From contig VXAZ01000289.1 in the NCBI GenBank assembly GCA_013399875.1, positions 951,744 through 1,015,743 on the forward strand: a stretch of DNA of 64,000 nucleotides, given 5' to 3'. This document shows, piece by piece, positions 41,301 through 54,720 of this stretch (its first letter is position 1; every line of letters begins with the position of its first letter). The notes beneath the pieces were generated by a model that made no database searches, had not been told where the DNA came from, and worked only from the letters and a program-made list of their open reading frames with translations. Position numbers and translations under genes: made by a program. This DNA is from Gymnorhina tibicen (lineage: Eukaryota > Chordata > Aves > Passeriformes > Artamidae).

Positions 41301-43501
41301 AATTCCATGCAAATCTTTTGAGGCAATTCTTCTGAAGTGAAGTGGCACTAGTTTACACTCAGTTAACTGCAAGTACTTTACTCCACAGTGATCTTAAAAT
41401 GAAACTTCTCTTTACAAAGAGTTGCGGATGTCTTTTGTAGAGCCACTATTGAAAACTCTTCTGCCCCACTTCCTATACATCCTTTGAAACACTCTGAATC
41501 CACTTGAGAAGCCAACTCTAATCTTCTTTGCAAAACCCCTTGCTACTTCAGCTGCACAATGGCTGGCACAAACTCATCCCCCTCACATATGCTTCAAGTA
41601 TGAGTACAGAATACGACTGTGTGTATGTAACGCCTGCCTAATGTTTTTGTTAAGCTACCATGCTTTCATACGTGATTTTTCAGGAATTAGGTAAAATGCT
41701 CGAGTTGCTTTTCAATTAATTCCTATTACTTAAAAAACCAGCAAAACAACGGCACTAATGAGAGCTAATTAAAATGTTTTCAGAAGAACAGCCTTAATGA
41801 GATTTGACCACACTTCTTTTCAAAAAAGCAAGTTGTTGAGTGTGTTGCACAGTCCTCTTCAGCTCTTAGGGGTCTTACGGGGTGAGTGAAACTCTTCTCT
41901 GTCTCATACTTCTCAAGCACTGCTGGCAGCAGCTGAGAAACCTTGTCAGAGCACCTGTCCCCCACACCCACAGCCCCTGGCTCTGAGCAGGACAGTGTCC
42001 CCTGCTGTTGGTGCAAAGAGAAGGCCTTTGGGAGCACTGGAGTAGGAAATAAGCTACTACTTCCCCTTCAACATCCTCCTGTAGAAATATTTCAGAATTG
42101 CAAGATGTGTGGAGAAATGTTACATGACTTACTAGAAGCTTGTGAAAAATCTGAAATGTCAGTAGTCACAGTAACGATTCAGGTTTTCTAATGAGTACAG
42201 TAAGACAAGTAGGAATGAAAGCACAACAATGAGGTGCGGAAAATGAACTCACCTGCCCAACAGCTTAACTAGAAATTAAACTACACTTCAGTTTCATTTT
42301 CAGAAGACTAATGAAATTTCATGATCACGTGTTTTTTATTAATGAAAGTTTACTTCTGATTAGGTTACATTTCATCTTTACTAAAATTGTCATTATTTTC
42401 TTAGCATTAATGAAAGATATTAACCTATTATTTTTTCTATAACATGCCAGTAATGCAGGACTGAATGCCCTTGCTTTGATGGAGTTAAATTTACCAGCCA
42501 TTTCTAGAGTATATCTCTAGACCTCAGTAGTACAATACTACTTGTTATTTTCCTTTAACAATGTGCAACAGCAATGCCTTTCATATGCCCCATTTAATTG
42601 ATCATGTTCCAGCTGCTGGCAGAACAGACCACAGTTTCAAATGCAACAATCAATTTAATACTTCCCCCACCCACCCTTAGAAACACAAATAGAACATATA
42701 ATAGTTTTTATATTTGCTTACATAATCGTGTACTAACTGCATCTACGCTATGCACAAGCTAATAAAAAAACCCTTAAATGTGTCAACAAATCTGGTAAAA
42801 TGAGAATTGCATAAGTTAAAAAACCAAGCTCATTCACCTGGCAAATTTTCTTTTAATTATATTACAAGACATCATAAGTCATACCAGTTGCAGAAAATCC
42901 AAAGATGAAGTTCTTATCATGCACACCTCTACTATGAAAGGCAAATGTGCAAAGAATTTATCTTCCTTGTTTTTCTGTAGCTCTCATTGCAAGATCAAGA
43001 TCAGGTATAAGCTTAAGAAGAAACAGACACCTACAGTGTGGTGTCCTTGAACAAAGTAGGCCACAACCACCTACTGCTGAGTCAACATAATGATTTTAAA
43101 ACTCTAAAAGCAATTAACATCCCTTGAAGGATACATCTTAGAACTGACAAGGTGACAACTGGCATCTTAAATTGGCAATTCAACAGAAATGTGATAAATT
43201 ACAGTTTTGAAATCCTTTCTGTTGTGAACCATGTCACAGAATGGAAAACCTTCTCCTTGGAACATTTTCCTCAAATCTCAGTATTCTGCAACTTGCTTTC
43301 AAAAAATTTTTTTCTAACTGCAACTAACTAGGAAAAGACTTTATTGTAACTAAAACAAAAGTGAAAGAAAATAAATGCAGAATATATTACTAGAACATGA
43401 TGTTGACATCACTGCTCTTTAAGAACGAGTGTAAAATGAATTGTTTGCATCTTAAGACCTCCTATACTAGATTGTCTATTCCAAAAAGTTGTTACACATT
43501 T

Positions 43502-43795
43502 ATAGAATCATAGAATATCCTGAGCTGGAAGAAATCCATCAGGATCATCAAGTCCAACTCCCAGCCCTGCACAGGACACCCCAAGAATCACACATGTGCC
43601 TGAAGGTGTTGTTCAAACACTTCTTGAAATCAGACAGGCTTGGTGCTGTGACCACTTTCCCGAGGAGCCTGTGCCAGTGCCCATCCACCCTCTGGGTGAA
43701 GAACCTTTTCCTAATATCCAATCTAAACCTTCCCTGACTCAGCTTCATACTGTTTCCTTGAGTCCTGTTACTGGTCACAAGAGTTTGGTCAACCT
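43502..43795 (-). mobile_element. CR1 LINE 3' end fragment
   Basis: Clear minus-strand CR1 tail: ATAGAATCATAGAATATCC, GATCATCAAGTCCAACTCC, CACAGGACACCCCAAGAAT and GGTGAAGAACCTTTTCCTAA. It is about 290 bp long, 5'-truncated and better preserved than the others. The apparent 70-80 residue reading frames here are remnants of the element. Confidence 0.9.
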
Positions 43796-46477
43796 AAGGA
43801 GCAATGCCTACATAGGGCATAGAAAAGAAATTGATAATTTATTTTTTTAATTAAACCACAGAGTCACTACTAAAATATTTCATATTTTATTTGTAGTCAC
43901 AAATATAAGAAATACTGTTCCCCAAGTAATACCAACAACAGTCTCTCAAAACATTCTCTAAATATTCTGTTGCTGAACTGAAGATAAGATTATGTAGGGA
44001 TAGATTAATATGCCAGTGGGTCAGAAGACCAGAAGGCTCTAGCTCAGTAACTTTGTATAGGAAAGCATTCGATTAGCAAGACAGTAATTAAGAGATTCTG
44101 GAAACCAATCTACCTCATATAACTATAAAATATATTTAAAATTAATTAGTAATATTTATTCTGTATTTAATATTGACTGACTTCTGTATTGTTTTAATTG
44201 TCTGTGGCAATTAGTATTTTCCTCCTGTAGAACAATCTGTAATCATCTCAGTACATCTGTCACATCAGATAAGCAGAAAAGACAGCACAGTCACAAATAC
44301 GGGTAGGACTTGAGTTCTACTCAATCTCTAAGGTATAATTACAGACAGTGTTAAAAAATTATTTTTCAGCTGCTACCATCCAGCCAATTTTCTCTCTTGT
44401 GTGTATCACAAGACTACAGACTCTCCCCCATGCCTGTATGCACACCTGCACACAAACCCGCACACTCATCCTTAAAGCACATGAAAAAATATTTGAAAAT
44501 CAATTTGGATTTGATTACAGACACAAACCACAGCCACATCTACTTCCTTGTCAAAATTTCTAAGTTTAATATTTATTCAGTTAAACAAATGGAAAAAAAA
44601 GGGCAATAATTTTTTACTTTGGAAAAGAAAAAGCTGTCTTTTAAGCCCTGTGTAGCTTGTGACTATCACGAATCAGTATCGTAAAAGTGAAGGCAATTTC
44701 GGCAAGCTATGGGTAGAAAGAAATTGAGTGATTAATAATTTGTATGCTGACTTTTAAGAGCTTTATCTGTGATCAATTAGCTTTTCAAGAAAATCTTAAA
44801 TAGCTACTGTCACTGAGATGACTCTGGTGACGGCAGCGAGAGCAGAGTTCTCACTATGGGCAACAGTGCAAAATGCGGCTCCCCAGCAGCAATGCAACAA
44901 GTAGCCCCTCACTAACAGAAACAGCAGCAACATTTCAGGGGAGAAAGTTCACATACCAATTCGTAACTACAGGGCTACCTCAAGCTTGAGAGGAAACACC
45001 AGCATATTTTCAGCGAGTGAAACTGCAGTCTGGGTCAAGTCAATGAGCTCTGTGTAACAAAATACAGCACAATAGCATGCAGCAACCACTTTGCACCCTG
45101 CGAGCCCAGCCCTCAGGGCTTCCACACCATTTCCCATTCTGCTGGGAAAAATCATTTACTGTTCAACTCTGGCTACAACCTGCTCTTTAACTTTGGGCTT
45201 TCCTCAGTGTCCCCACTCGCTTGTCTGGAATTCCTCCCGCCTGTGTTTTGTTCAGGCTGCCTCTGGCCCCTCTTGTCCCAGCATGCAGGTGAGAGGGGCT
45301 GTCACCATCATTTATACAGTCCTCTCCTCTCCTCAAACCCTCATGAAAAATTTCACTCCGATTGCATGTACAGAGCAAAATCATAAGGTATCCTAAACAC
45401 AAGGAGAGAATATTCAGGTCAAGATTAGTTTCTTTTTACCAATACAAGTGCAAAATGCAGTAGGGTTAAATAAACAGCACGTGGATTTTGCGAATCTCAT
45501 CTCTATTGTTAACCAGAATTCCTATTAATGAAATGGAATTCAAACACAATTCAGAGTGAAGCAGTTTACTAACTGTGGCTTTTCAAGACAGATTCTTTTT
45601 ACAAGGTTAAACTCAGCTTGATTTCACATAACTGAAGTTTTTTCCTTTGTTTTCTCCTATAATTTTCTAGAATATAAACAAGGACCTACTGATTTGTCAA
45701 TTTATTAAGCATCAATTGTTTCAACAATGTTACTTCCTTCATTGCCCGCTACCTTCCCAACAGCTTCCATCTTACTATGGTTGTCTTTTAAGTCATTCAT
45801 GTCAACTTTAACAAATCTACAGCAAAAGCAAAAGGAAAAAAAATCCAGCCATCATTACTGCAGTTATTTGTCTTGCTAAAAACTGTAAAAATATCTGTTC
45901 ATCTTAATAAAGAAGCTATTTAAATCAAATTGCTCTTGGAAAAATAAAAAAACCATTAGAAACAAATCAGGTTCAACACTACCTACCCTGAACAGCAGGA
46001 CTGCTGGGGGCAATAAGGCACTAAGCCAGTTACACTTCTGGCTTATAGACAAAATTCAACAAACAAAGCTTGACGTGACACTGTTTAGCATGTCTAGAGC
46101 AAGAAACATTTAGACTTACAAATTTCCTTCACATTAAGTATGTTAAGCAAAAATAGAAGTAAGAAAATTTTAATGAACTTTTTATGTATAATAGCTTACT
46201 TCCAAAATACATATAGCATAAAAACCACAGAACCCACAAAGACTAAAATTTCCAATTAAAAAAACTCTCCTAGGTCTATTAAAAAAATAAAATAACAACA
46301 CTAAGGATTTCCAGAGGTTAGATGCAAATAAATTGGTATTTAGGCTTGGTTTTCCTTATAATTCTACTTCTTAGTATCTTGAAACTAAAACTTTTGTTAC
46401 ATGTATGATGACCCAATCCCTTCATGACCTGTCATATTTTAAATTTACAAAACAGTAAATAATCAGAAACAGAATAG

Positions 46478-46498
46478 AATAGAATAGAATTGCTTTTT
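46478..46498. repeat. (AGAAT)4 microsatellite
   Basis: Four tandem AGAAT units in AT-rich non-coding sequence. Confidence 0.85.
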
Positions 46499-47673
46499 TC
46501 AAATCCAAATCCTAAAGGTACAAAATACGAATCACCAATTTCTCTTCTTCCAATACAGCACGAAATTACAGTGAAGACATACAAAAGCAGTCTTGTGACT
46601 AGTTCACAGAAAAGATGAGAATCATTATACCCAAACAAGCACAAGTTGCAATGATATTTCACTAAAAAAGATTAATGAAATGAAACAAATGCGTCCATAT
46701 ATTAATGGAGAATTATGTAAGTCATATGGAACCACATCTCACTTCATTGTTAAGATACTAATCAAGAAAAAATAGTGACTTCTAACACTTGTATTTCTAT
46801 TAAGCTCCCTGAAGAAGTTAATTTAAAAAATATAAAGCATATGCACAATATATTTGCATAACATACATGTACAGACACATATGGCTACCTCAAAATAGAA
46901 ATATTTTAAATTATTACATGTACGATTAAAAAAAGAGCTGCAAAATTTCTTATCAGCATTACTAAACATTATTCAGAATAGCCTGTACTCATTAATTTTC
47001 TCCTAGTGAGCTCCTGTCAGGTCATTTGATTAATAACAATTTTGGAAGTATCCTGGGTTCTAATTTAGGTACAGCCAAGAATGCTCAAATTAATTTTTGA
47101 TTACAAGTTTTCCTCTTTTCCCCAAAGGCTAAAAATTTATTAATGCATAACATAGTATGGAACTTGAAATTGCTTTTTGAGACCTATGTTTTATCTGATG
47201 ACATTTTTTCTCTCTGCATTAATCTAGTCTTCCTGTTAACAGTATCTATGTATAGTGTATAACACAAAAGCCCTATGATGGATTGCAACAAAAGCTCTTT
47301 ATTATAGTCTTGACAGAGACAGATAACTAATCCAGTGTTAATTTAAAATCAAAACCTTAGTACCAGAACTAAAGGTACAGTTTCTGGGGTTTAAGTATAT
47401 CTTATCATAACACGCTACCTTTGAAAATTTTCTACCATTTTCCTTGAAAATAAATATTCCATGCATTAACAGTTACCTTTGTTACACAGTCCTTTGCCAA
47501 CCCAGGATAAGACCTATTACAAGCACACACAAATTTTATAACAATCTTACAAAATCTACCAAATGCGCATAAAAATCAACGCCAATACCCTTCTGTTGCA
47601 CGGATACAACAACCTGCTTTTGAATGGACAATATTTTGCGGCAGCAAATGATAAATATTTAAAGCAAAGGTAC

Positions 47674-47990
47674 CTGAACTTGCCGGCTGCTAAGAAAAGC
47701 AGCCTGGTAGGTACTGGGGGGATGAGGTGTTTCACCCTGGCTATGGCACTGAACGGCCGCGTTTGCCATCCCCGACAACTTCCAGAGCTCCGCACTCCGA
47801 GCGAGCCCCCGGGCTGGGGCTCTGCTGATCGCAGCCAACACCTCCCACGCCGGCCCTTCCAAACAGGCTGGCTCTCGCACCAAGGCATTAGAATTCAACA
47901 CGCAGTGCCCTGCCCTAACAACAGGGCTGTCCTTACAAAGGAAACACAGACACGCTCCCCGCCTGGTGACCAAACTGCCCTTTCTCCCCA
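47674..47990 (-). promoter_or_regulatory. CpG-rich candidate first non-coding exon/promoter of WASF1
   Basis: About 17 CpGs fall within some 300 bp in otherwise AT-rich DNA. At its left edge the minus strand reads AAGTTCAG|GTACCT, a good splice donor, so an exon could end at 47674. WASF1 needs an upstream non-coding exon, because its first coding exon starts with an acceptor, and this spot lies 9.3 kb upstream in the right orientation. No coding frame here is recognisable. The main promoter could instead lie beyond 64000. Confidence 0.4.
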
Positions 47991-48895
47991 GACACAAGTG
48001 GAGAACCCCCTGAAGGCAAAGTGATTAGGAAATAATTATTCCTTTGGTACCAAGCTACAACGGGTAAATATTAAATTATGATGTGCCAAAAATGGAAGAA
48101 ATGAATAGGAATAGGAAGGGGAATACAAGAGTCTGGGTGTTGTGTTGATCTTATTGATGAATCTAAGATGGAAATTGCATATTAATCAAATAATAAATAA
48201 AATGTCGGGAATCTACAGCAGTAATCAGACCAATGTACAGAGGGCTGTGACTAAGAAACATCACACAATGCAGGAGCTACTTATGCAGTTCCTGTATATT
48301 AATTCAGCAGTGATACACACTGTATTAACCAGTACTCCCCTGCTAAACTAAGTAACAGGTGTCAACAATGGCTATCAGCAGCTTTTCGTGCCTCAAAATA
48401 TCATCAGGGATTTGAAGAAGCGATGCTAAAGTGCCAGAGCCATGGATGAGTCATGTATTTAAGAATTAAATCTTCCTGCACTTTATGCTATGACACCAAG
48501 TGCCTAAATGCATTTTATGCTTGGATACCAAACCCACAAATGACAGATTACTGGGTTTGATTTTCTTTTTCACAGTTTTAAAGAAAGAATTAAGATACAC
48601 CAACTATCAAGTGGGATATAAAGATGGGTAATAATCATCTTATTATTACTAGCTGAGCTTCTTTGTAGATGAATTTTCCTCCCCTCATGAACAATGAAAG
48701 TCCTGAGAAGAGGATTTGTTGCAAAAAATATCAATTCAGAGAAACAACATTTTTCCCTGTCTACTGTCATTTATATTACTTAACATGTTTGAAGAGCCAT
48801 GCTGCAGAAAAAAGCTATTAGCATTTACAGAGAAGTTGTTTACTTTTGAACTGAAATGTTATTAAATGTTCCACAGTCCAGAAACACTGATGATG

Positions 48896-48960
48896 ATTTA
48901 ATAATTATTTATATTATTACAATATATAAAATATAAAAATAAATATTATTTTAATAATGA
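48896..48960. repeat. AT-rich low-complexity tract
   Basis: About 65 bp of nearly pure A/T with repeated ATTAT and ATATA words. Confidence 0.8.
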
Positions 48961-49252
48961 AGTACTGTTTGGGACACTAATTTTTCCATTCAAATATCAT
49001 CATTTTAAGTAGGGTATTTCCAGTAATTTCTTGGGTAAACTCTTCTACAACTACATCTCACACACATAAAAATGTGCCAATTCTCCCTCTTTCCCTCTGA
49101 GCTTTGTTCTCCTATAGTTTCAGATTACATATATTAGTTCTTATTTTTCATTGTTTGTAACATTCAGGTATTTACAGATGTCACACCCTTTCTCGGCTAG
49201 CAATTCTACTAAGTTACAAATTTCTGTTCTTATTTAGCAGAAAAAAAATTTG

Positions 49253-49704
49253 AGGGGTCCAGATGAGGACCACAGAGGTGGGTCAGAGGGCTGGAGCACC
49301 TCTGCTGTGGAGACAGGCTGAGAGTTGGGGTTGTTCACTCTGGAGAAGAGACAGCTCTGGGCAGACCTTACAGCACCTTCCAGTACCTAAAGGTGGTTGC
49401 AAGAGAGCTGGAGAGGGACTTTTTACAAGGGCATGTAGTATTAGGAGAAGGGAGAATGGCTTTAAGCTGAAAGAGTTATAGTTAAACAGATATTAATGTT
49501 TATATTAGACATTAGGAAGATATCCTTCACTGTGAGGGTGGTGAGGCACTGGGACAGGTTGCCCACAGAAGCTGTGGATGCCCCATTCCTGGAAGTGCTC
49601 AAGAGCAGGCTGTATGCGGCTCTGAGAAACATGGTCTAGGGGAAGGTGTGGAACTAGTTTATCTTTAGAGGTCCTCTCCAGTAAAATAATCTTCTGTTCT
49701 GTGA
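49253..49704 (+). mobile_element. CR1 LINE 3' end fragment
   Basis: Plus-strand CR1 of about 450 bp. It includes the GCTGGAGCACCTCTGCTGTG and TCTGGAGAAGAGACAGCTCT motifs of the ORF2 end, the GGTGGTGAGGCACTGGGACA block, and the end GTTCTGTGAA. A short insertion (about 49480-49510) interrupts it. It lies upstream of the WASF1 coding start. Confidence 0.9.
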
Positions 49705-52343
49705 ATACTCTTAGTTATGACACCATTCGTTGCTATCACCTACTCTAAATTTGCACCTGCATAAATAAAATTTTGCAATTTTTTTTCCTCAATTAAGTTT
49801 CTTGTTTGGATGTCCTTTGAAGGTTGAAGTCTGAGTTCCAGACTCTCAAACTCCTGGTCGTTTAAGTAGCTATTCTGAAATGAAATGAGATTCTTTACAG
49901 GACCACATTTAGAACTTGCAATAGGAAGTTTTTTTCTATTAGCCTGATTTATATGACTTCCAAAGAATAAATAAATTTTTACCGAAAATCAAGGAAACTA
50001 GTCATGCCAATATTTATTGAGAAGAAATGTGAGCTATTTGCCTTTCTGTCATAACACTGATGAAAGATTGTATAAAAGAATCAGTATTCATTTAGCAAAT
50101 TTATGTAGCAAGTAGGGATTACATGCATGAAGGTTTTTAAATGTGCTATATTTTAATAAATTAATTTTAATATTCTATAGTTTCTGCAAGCCATAATTTA
50201 AACACCTTAAAATATCTCATAAGGAAAAACTTATTTTCCAGACAAAATTAGATTTCTTTGTAATTTTTTAAGCAGCACTTAAAGTCCTCATATTTACATA
50301 AGTATTTTTCCCTAAGTTTAAATACTCAAGTTAATTATAGCCAGCATTTACTTTCACTGTCCATGCCTGAGTTTGAGAAATATTCTTGCCTTGAAATGAA
50401 TAAATATTGGCGAGAAAACTAATTTTTTTGTGAAGATTAGAACTAATTAAAGCTAGTCCTCTCAAGGTTTTCATGTCGTGGTTGATTGTGAGCTTTAACT
50501 AAAGCTGCTCCCATAATTGGGATATCTGCAGAACGCCTTCGCTCTCGGGTTTCCTGTAGCTATTTACAGGTAAACTAACACTGTCACCTTTCCGTTGCCC
50601 GTAACATTTGCAAAGACATACATTTTAACAATATGTACAGGAGTTCAACAGCGTTTCAAATATCTGTTCCCTATGAAGTTTCTCCTAAATTTGACAGTCA
50701 CTTAAAAACATGGAGATGAAATAGGAATCAGACAAACAGACAAAGAATGACTGCATTCACCTCCTTTTCTTGACTCCACGTTTGGAGACTTGATTTTTAA
50801 AATTTTTAAGTGGGCTTTGTGCTATGCATCAAACAATCATTATTTAAAGCTACAAGCTTAAATAACCAAAGCACAAACATGAAAGAAGAACATTTTGAAA
50901 TTCACACACCCTTGTACTTTATGATTTGGGCTGGGAAATAGAAAATCCATGCAAATGAAAACTGCAGTCGCCAAACTGGAGATGCCATCTCAGTTTCAAG
51001 CAGAGAGAAACTAGTCCCATTTGGAAACTTTTCAAGGGAACTTCTCTCCACCGGGTCAGAAGAGTCTTTACAGTTGTGCATTCACCTTACATCAGACTTC
51101 TTAATAGACAGTAAAGGCACACCTACATGGCTTACAGCATCAACAGGATTAAGGCACTGTGAGCAAAAAAACCTGCAGGTATCTATTTATCAGGGAAAAG
51201 AAGGTGTTCTCAGCCTGCAGGGAAAACATGCTCAGGCCCATTACATGTGACAATCATAGCACCTTCTATGATAAGGGAAACACTGACTTAACGCAGATCT
51301 CTGTTGGATCCTTCAAGGGAGTCGAGGGACCACGAACAGGAAAAGCAAAAGAGGGTAAATCTGTTTATTCTCGATACAATACAGCAAAAAGATTAGCCCA
51401 GCCAGCCACGAGGAAGGGCAGATCTAGCAAGGGAGTTACTAAAGTTGGCTCTTTCTCTCTTAACAAATATTTAGCAGAGAGTAGATAGTGAAAGAATAGG
51501 GATGCGAAAATGAGATTATCTTTAGCTGTCTCTACAGGGACCTCCAAAAAGATAGCTTGGAATTGTTAGACTTCGAACTACTACATATAATTATCAAGTA
51601 ATAAAGATACCTGTTTGCCTCAAAGGTAGATAATGTAAAAACTCAATAATTTCAGTAATTCCTTTTGCAATTAAGATATGCTAACTGTAGAAATTCAGAG
51701 AATTTAGGACACAATATTAGAACAGAACTGTATAAAATGCTACTTATCAAATACTGGTGCTGTCATGAAAATACTGGTTTCAAGCACAGGAAAAGATAGG
51801 AAATGGACATGTTTGTGAAGACACCAACATAGTCGCTTCAGCAGCCTCTGAGGACAGCAGCTGGAAATCACCATAGCCAGCTCAGTGCTGGAGTTTCCAC
51901 TGAATGCCCAGAAATCACAGGTGCCTAAAAAGAGCCATCCATTTCATTCACTTTTTTCAAGGACATATGGAACAAACAGGAAATCAAAAAGGCCTTCATG
52001 TACTTCAGGCTAACTCTATCTACCCTCTTTGAAGCACAGGCACCAAAGGCAGGATGATTCTTGCTTCCTGAACAACAGCCTGATGTTTGAAGAACTCACT
52101 CAAGAAATTAAAAGACTGATTAAAAGATGGACACAAGATTAAGAGAAATTAATTCATGCCTCCCTTACTGCAGTAAACAAAAGCATTAAGCCACAGAACA
52201 ACTTTTGTGTGAAGGCATTTGAAAGCAAGCAAGCAAACAAGGAAGTCAAATTTTATCCAGAAACTGGGATATTAGCTGCAAGTGGCAGAACTTAGTTCCC
52301 AGATCTTAATCCCAGAAAATAATTACGCACTTAAAACATACAT

Positions 52344-52384
52344 ATGTGTGTGTGTGTGTGTGTGTGTGTATATCTATATATATA
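52344..52384. repeat. (TG)n(TA)n microsatellite
   Basis: About a dozen TG dinucleotides run into TATATC/TATATA. Simple sequence in the region upstream of the coding start. Confidence 0.9.
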
Positions 52385-53524
52385 CTCATTAGGTAAAACC
52401 ATTTCCAGAATCATTGATTAGAAAATTAGATATGTGTCCTTACAGTTTAATGTCCTGGTCACTTGAAAGGCATTTTTCCTCTGTTACTTAGCTCTTTCTC
52501 CCCTAGGAAATGGAAGACATAGGTTTAAATCACCTATCTTGAGTGCTGTACCCATATTTTTCAGTGCTCTAATATGGCATAACCAACCAAATGTTCTATC
52601 AGTCAGAGTCAGTAATGACCACTCTCAGATGAGATTAAATCGGTCATACATCTAATCCCCAGCTCATCTCTTCAAGCTTCTCCTGGGAATAATAGAGAAT
52701 TCAGGAGGCTATCCACATACCTAGACAAATTAAGCACCTCTAAGCATGTGTGGGTGACTTAAGTTAAATGTCTCAATTAGGCAGGGAGGAGCTTAATATA
52801 TTTATAAACATAGCATTAAGCAGTCTTGGAAAATACACAGATTTTACTATCTGTGATGTATATATTTTGGGTAGGCTATGTCATGCTTAAACCCACAAAT
52901 CTAATCCTATGTAATGCAAAAGACAACGCTGTACAATCCTATTTATGAACTAAACTAATCAAGCTCCACCTTAAATCTAGTTACAACTTTGACCCTAACA
53001 TCAAATTAAGTACAGCTCACTCCTTAGATGACAAAAGACAATATGCCAGTTCCATTCTAGATTAATAATTAATTTTTTCCCATTTTAGAAGTGTTCTTCA
53101 CTGACCATTTCCCTTAAAAAATTCTGTCCCTCCAACTGTACTTTTATGCTTTATTATCTTTCCCCTTTTACACAATTAAAACATATTATAACTGAATTTA
53201 AGTTCATTAAAACCAGGAAACAGTATGCCTCTCTGAGGGAAGGACAAGTTGTGTAGTCAAGGAAGTTCAGAATACTTTGATTAACATGTGAACTTTGTTT
53301 CAAGTCAGGAGGTGTTCTTTGGATATTGATTCCAGTTATTTTCTTAACTTAAGAGATGAGAAGACTGTCCAGGAGTCTGGAATTAGTACACTGACACACC
53401 AGTCAGGAACCCACACAATCTGAAGACATCCCAGAAAAAGAGTGGATGTGGAATTTAACATGGGATTCAGCATAAGGATGGGCTGTTACATGGCACAGAA
53501 TACCTGAGTCACTTATGGGAAGAA

Positions 53525-53664
53525 GATGTAGGCTTGGAGGTGTTCAAAAGACATGTAGATGTGGCACTTGGGGACATGGTTTAGTGATGGCCTTGGCAGT
53601 GTAAGGCTGTTGATTGGACTCCATGATCTTAAAGGTATTTTAAATCAAAATGATTCTATGATTC
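53525..53664 (+). mobile_element. CR1 LINE 3' end fragment
   Basis: The terminal 140 bp of a CR1: GGAGGTGTTCAAAAGACATG, GGCACTTGGGGACATGGTTT, then the canonical 3' end TGATTCTATGATTC. It is of a different subfamily from the copy at 49.3 kb, judged by the block around GTAGATGTGGCAC. Confidence 0.88.
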
Positions 53665-54566
53665 ATACAAAACTTCATGGGAATATTCATCCAACAAATT
53701 CAGATAGTCTTTTTATAAGTAAAACTAGCAAAATTAATTAATAAAAATAATATTTCTCTGTAGTAAAATCTTGATTTCAATGGTAGTATAAAATATTTTT
53801 ATACCACTAAAATTCTTAGCAACAAATTTGAAATAATAAAAGAAGTTAAAATTCTATTTTTCCCAATAAATATAATAAATAAAAGTTGTAAATAAAATCC
53901 TTGCCTTACCCTATATAGCACAATGACAGATGCAATCAAATAATAATAGTCTGCTTGATTATTCTTGGCTATTCCGCAAGATCTTCAATCAAAACCTTTA
54001 TCAAAAGACCAGAAAATAACCAAGTAGGAAAGTAAAAAGCTTGCTCAAAAAAAATACTACCTTTAATGCAATCTGAAATAAATTAATGCTTCTGAATGCA
54101 ACAAGTAAAAGCTAAAGCAGCCACCAAATGTCATTTATATTACTTGCAGATCAATAGTACAAGAGACATGGCTATGCACGTAATAGAGTAGATAATGAGT
54201 TCCTACTAATAGTCTGGAGATGCTCTGCATCAGTAAGCAGGAGAGAATACCACATTGGTGACAAAACTGATACTGATGTTTGTGCACTAGGAGAACACAT
54301 TTTTATATTTATATATAGATAAAATGAAAGGTCCCAAAGACAAGATTTAAAAAAGAAAACCTAACTTGGATCGGTATAACACAATTTCTGCACATTTCTG
54401 ATAAACCACAGCAACTTTATCTGTTTTTATAATCCATAACCTCTGCTTGGTAGTCTTCCCAAGGGGCTAGATTCTCCTGTGGTGAAAAATACTACCAGAA
54501 CTCACAGCTGAACCCGGACTAAAAAGGCTAACAAAATTACCAGCATTGATAATTTATATTTAACTC

Positions 54567-54720
54567 GCATGGCAACTCCTACATGCTTGGAGTTCTATAA
54601 GAACTCAGATGATCATTGCCATGTACATGTTTAGATGAACTAAGATTTATCTTGCATGGCAACTCCTACGTGCTTGGAGTTATTCTGTGAGTGTTGAGAT
54701 GATCATTCCAATGTACATGA
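54567..54720. repeat. Tandem duplication, about 87-bp unit, two copies
   Basis: GCATGGCAACTCCTAC begins copies at 54567 and 54654. Both continue with GTGCTTGGAGTT (first copy ATGCTTGGAGTT), then GATGATCATT and AATGTACATG (first copy CCATGTACATG). The copies differ at scattered positions, so the duplication is not very recent. Confidence 0.85.

Noticed and set aside
47563..48024. 153-codon plus-strand open frame (and minus-strand frames of 110-112 codons)
   Set aside because: Lies in the CpG-rich patch, where stops are rare. The translations match nothing known, and the patch is better read as non-coding first exon or promoter.
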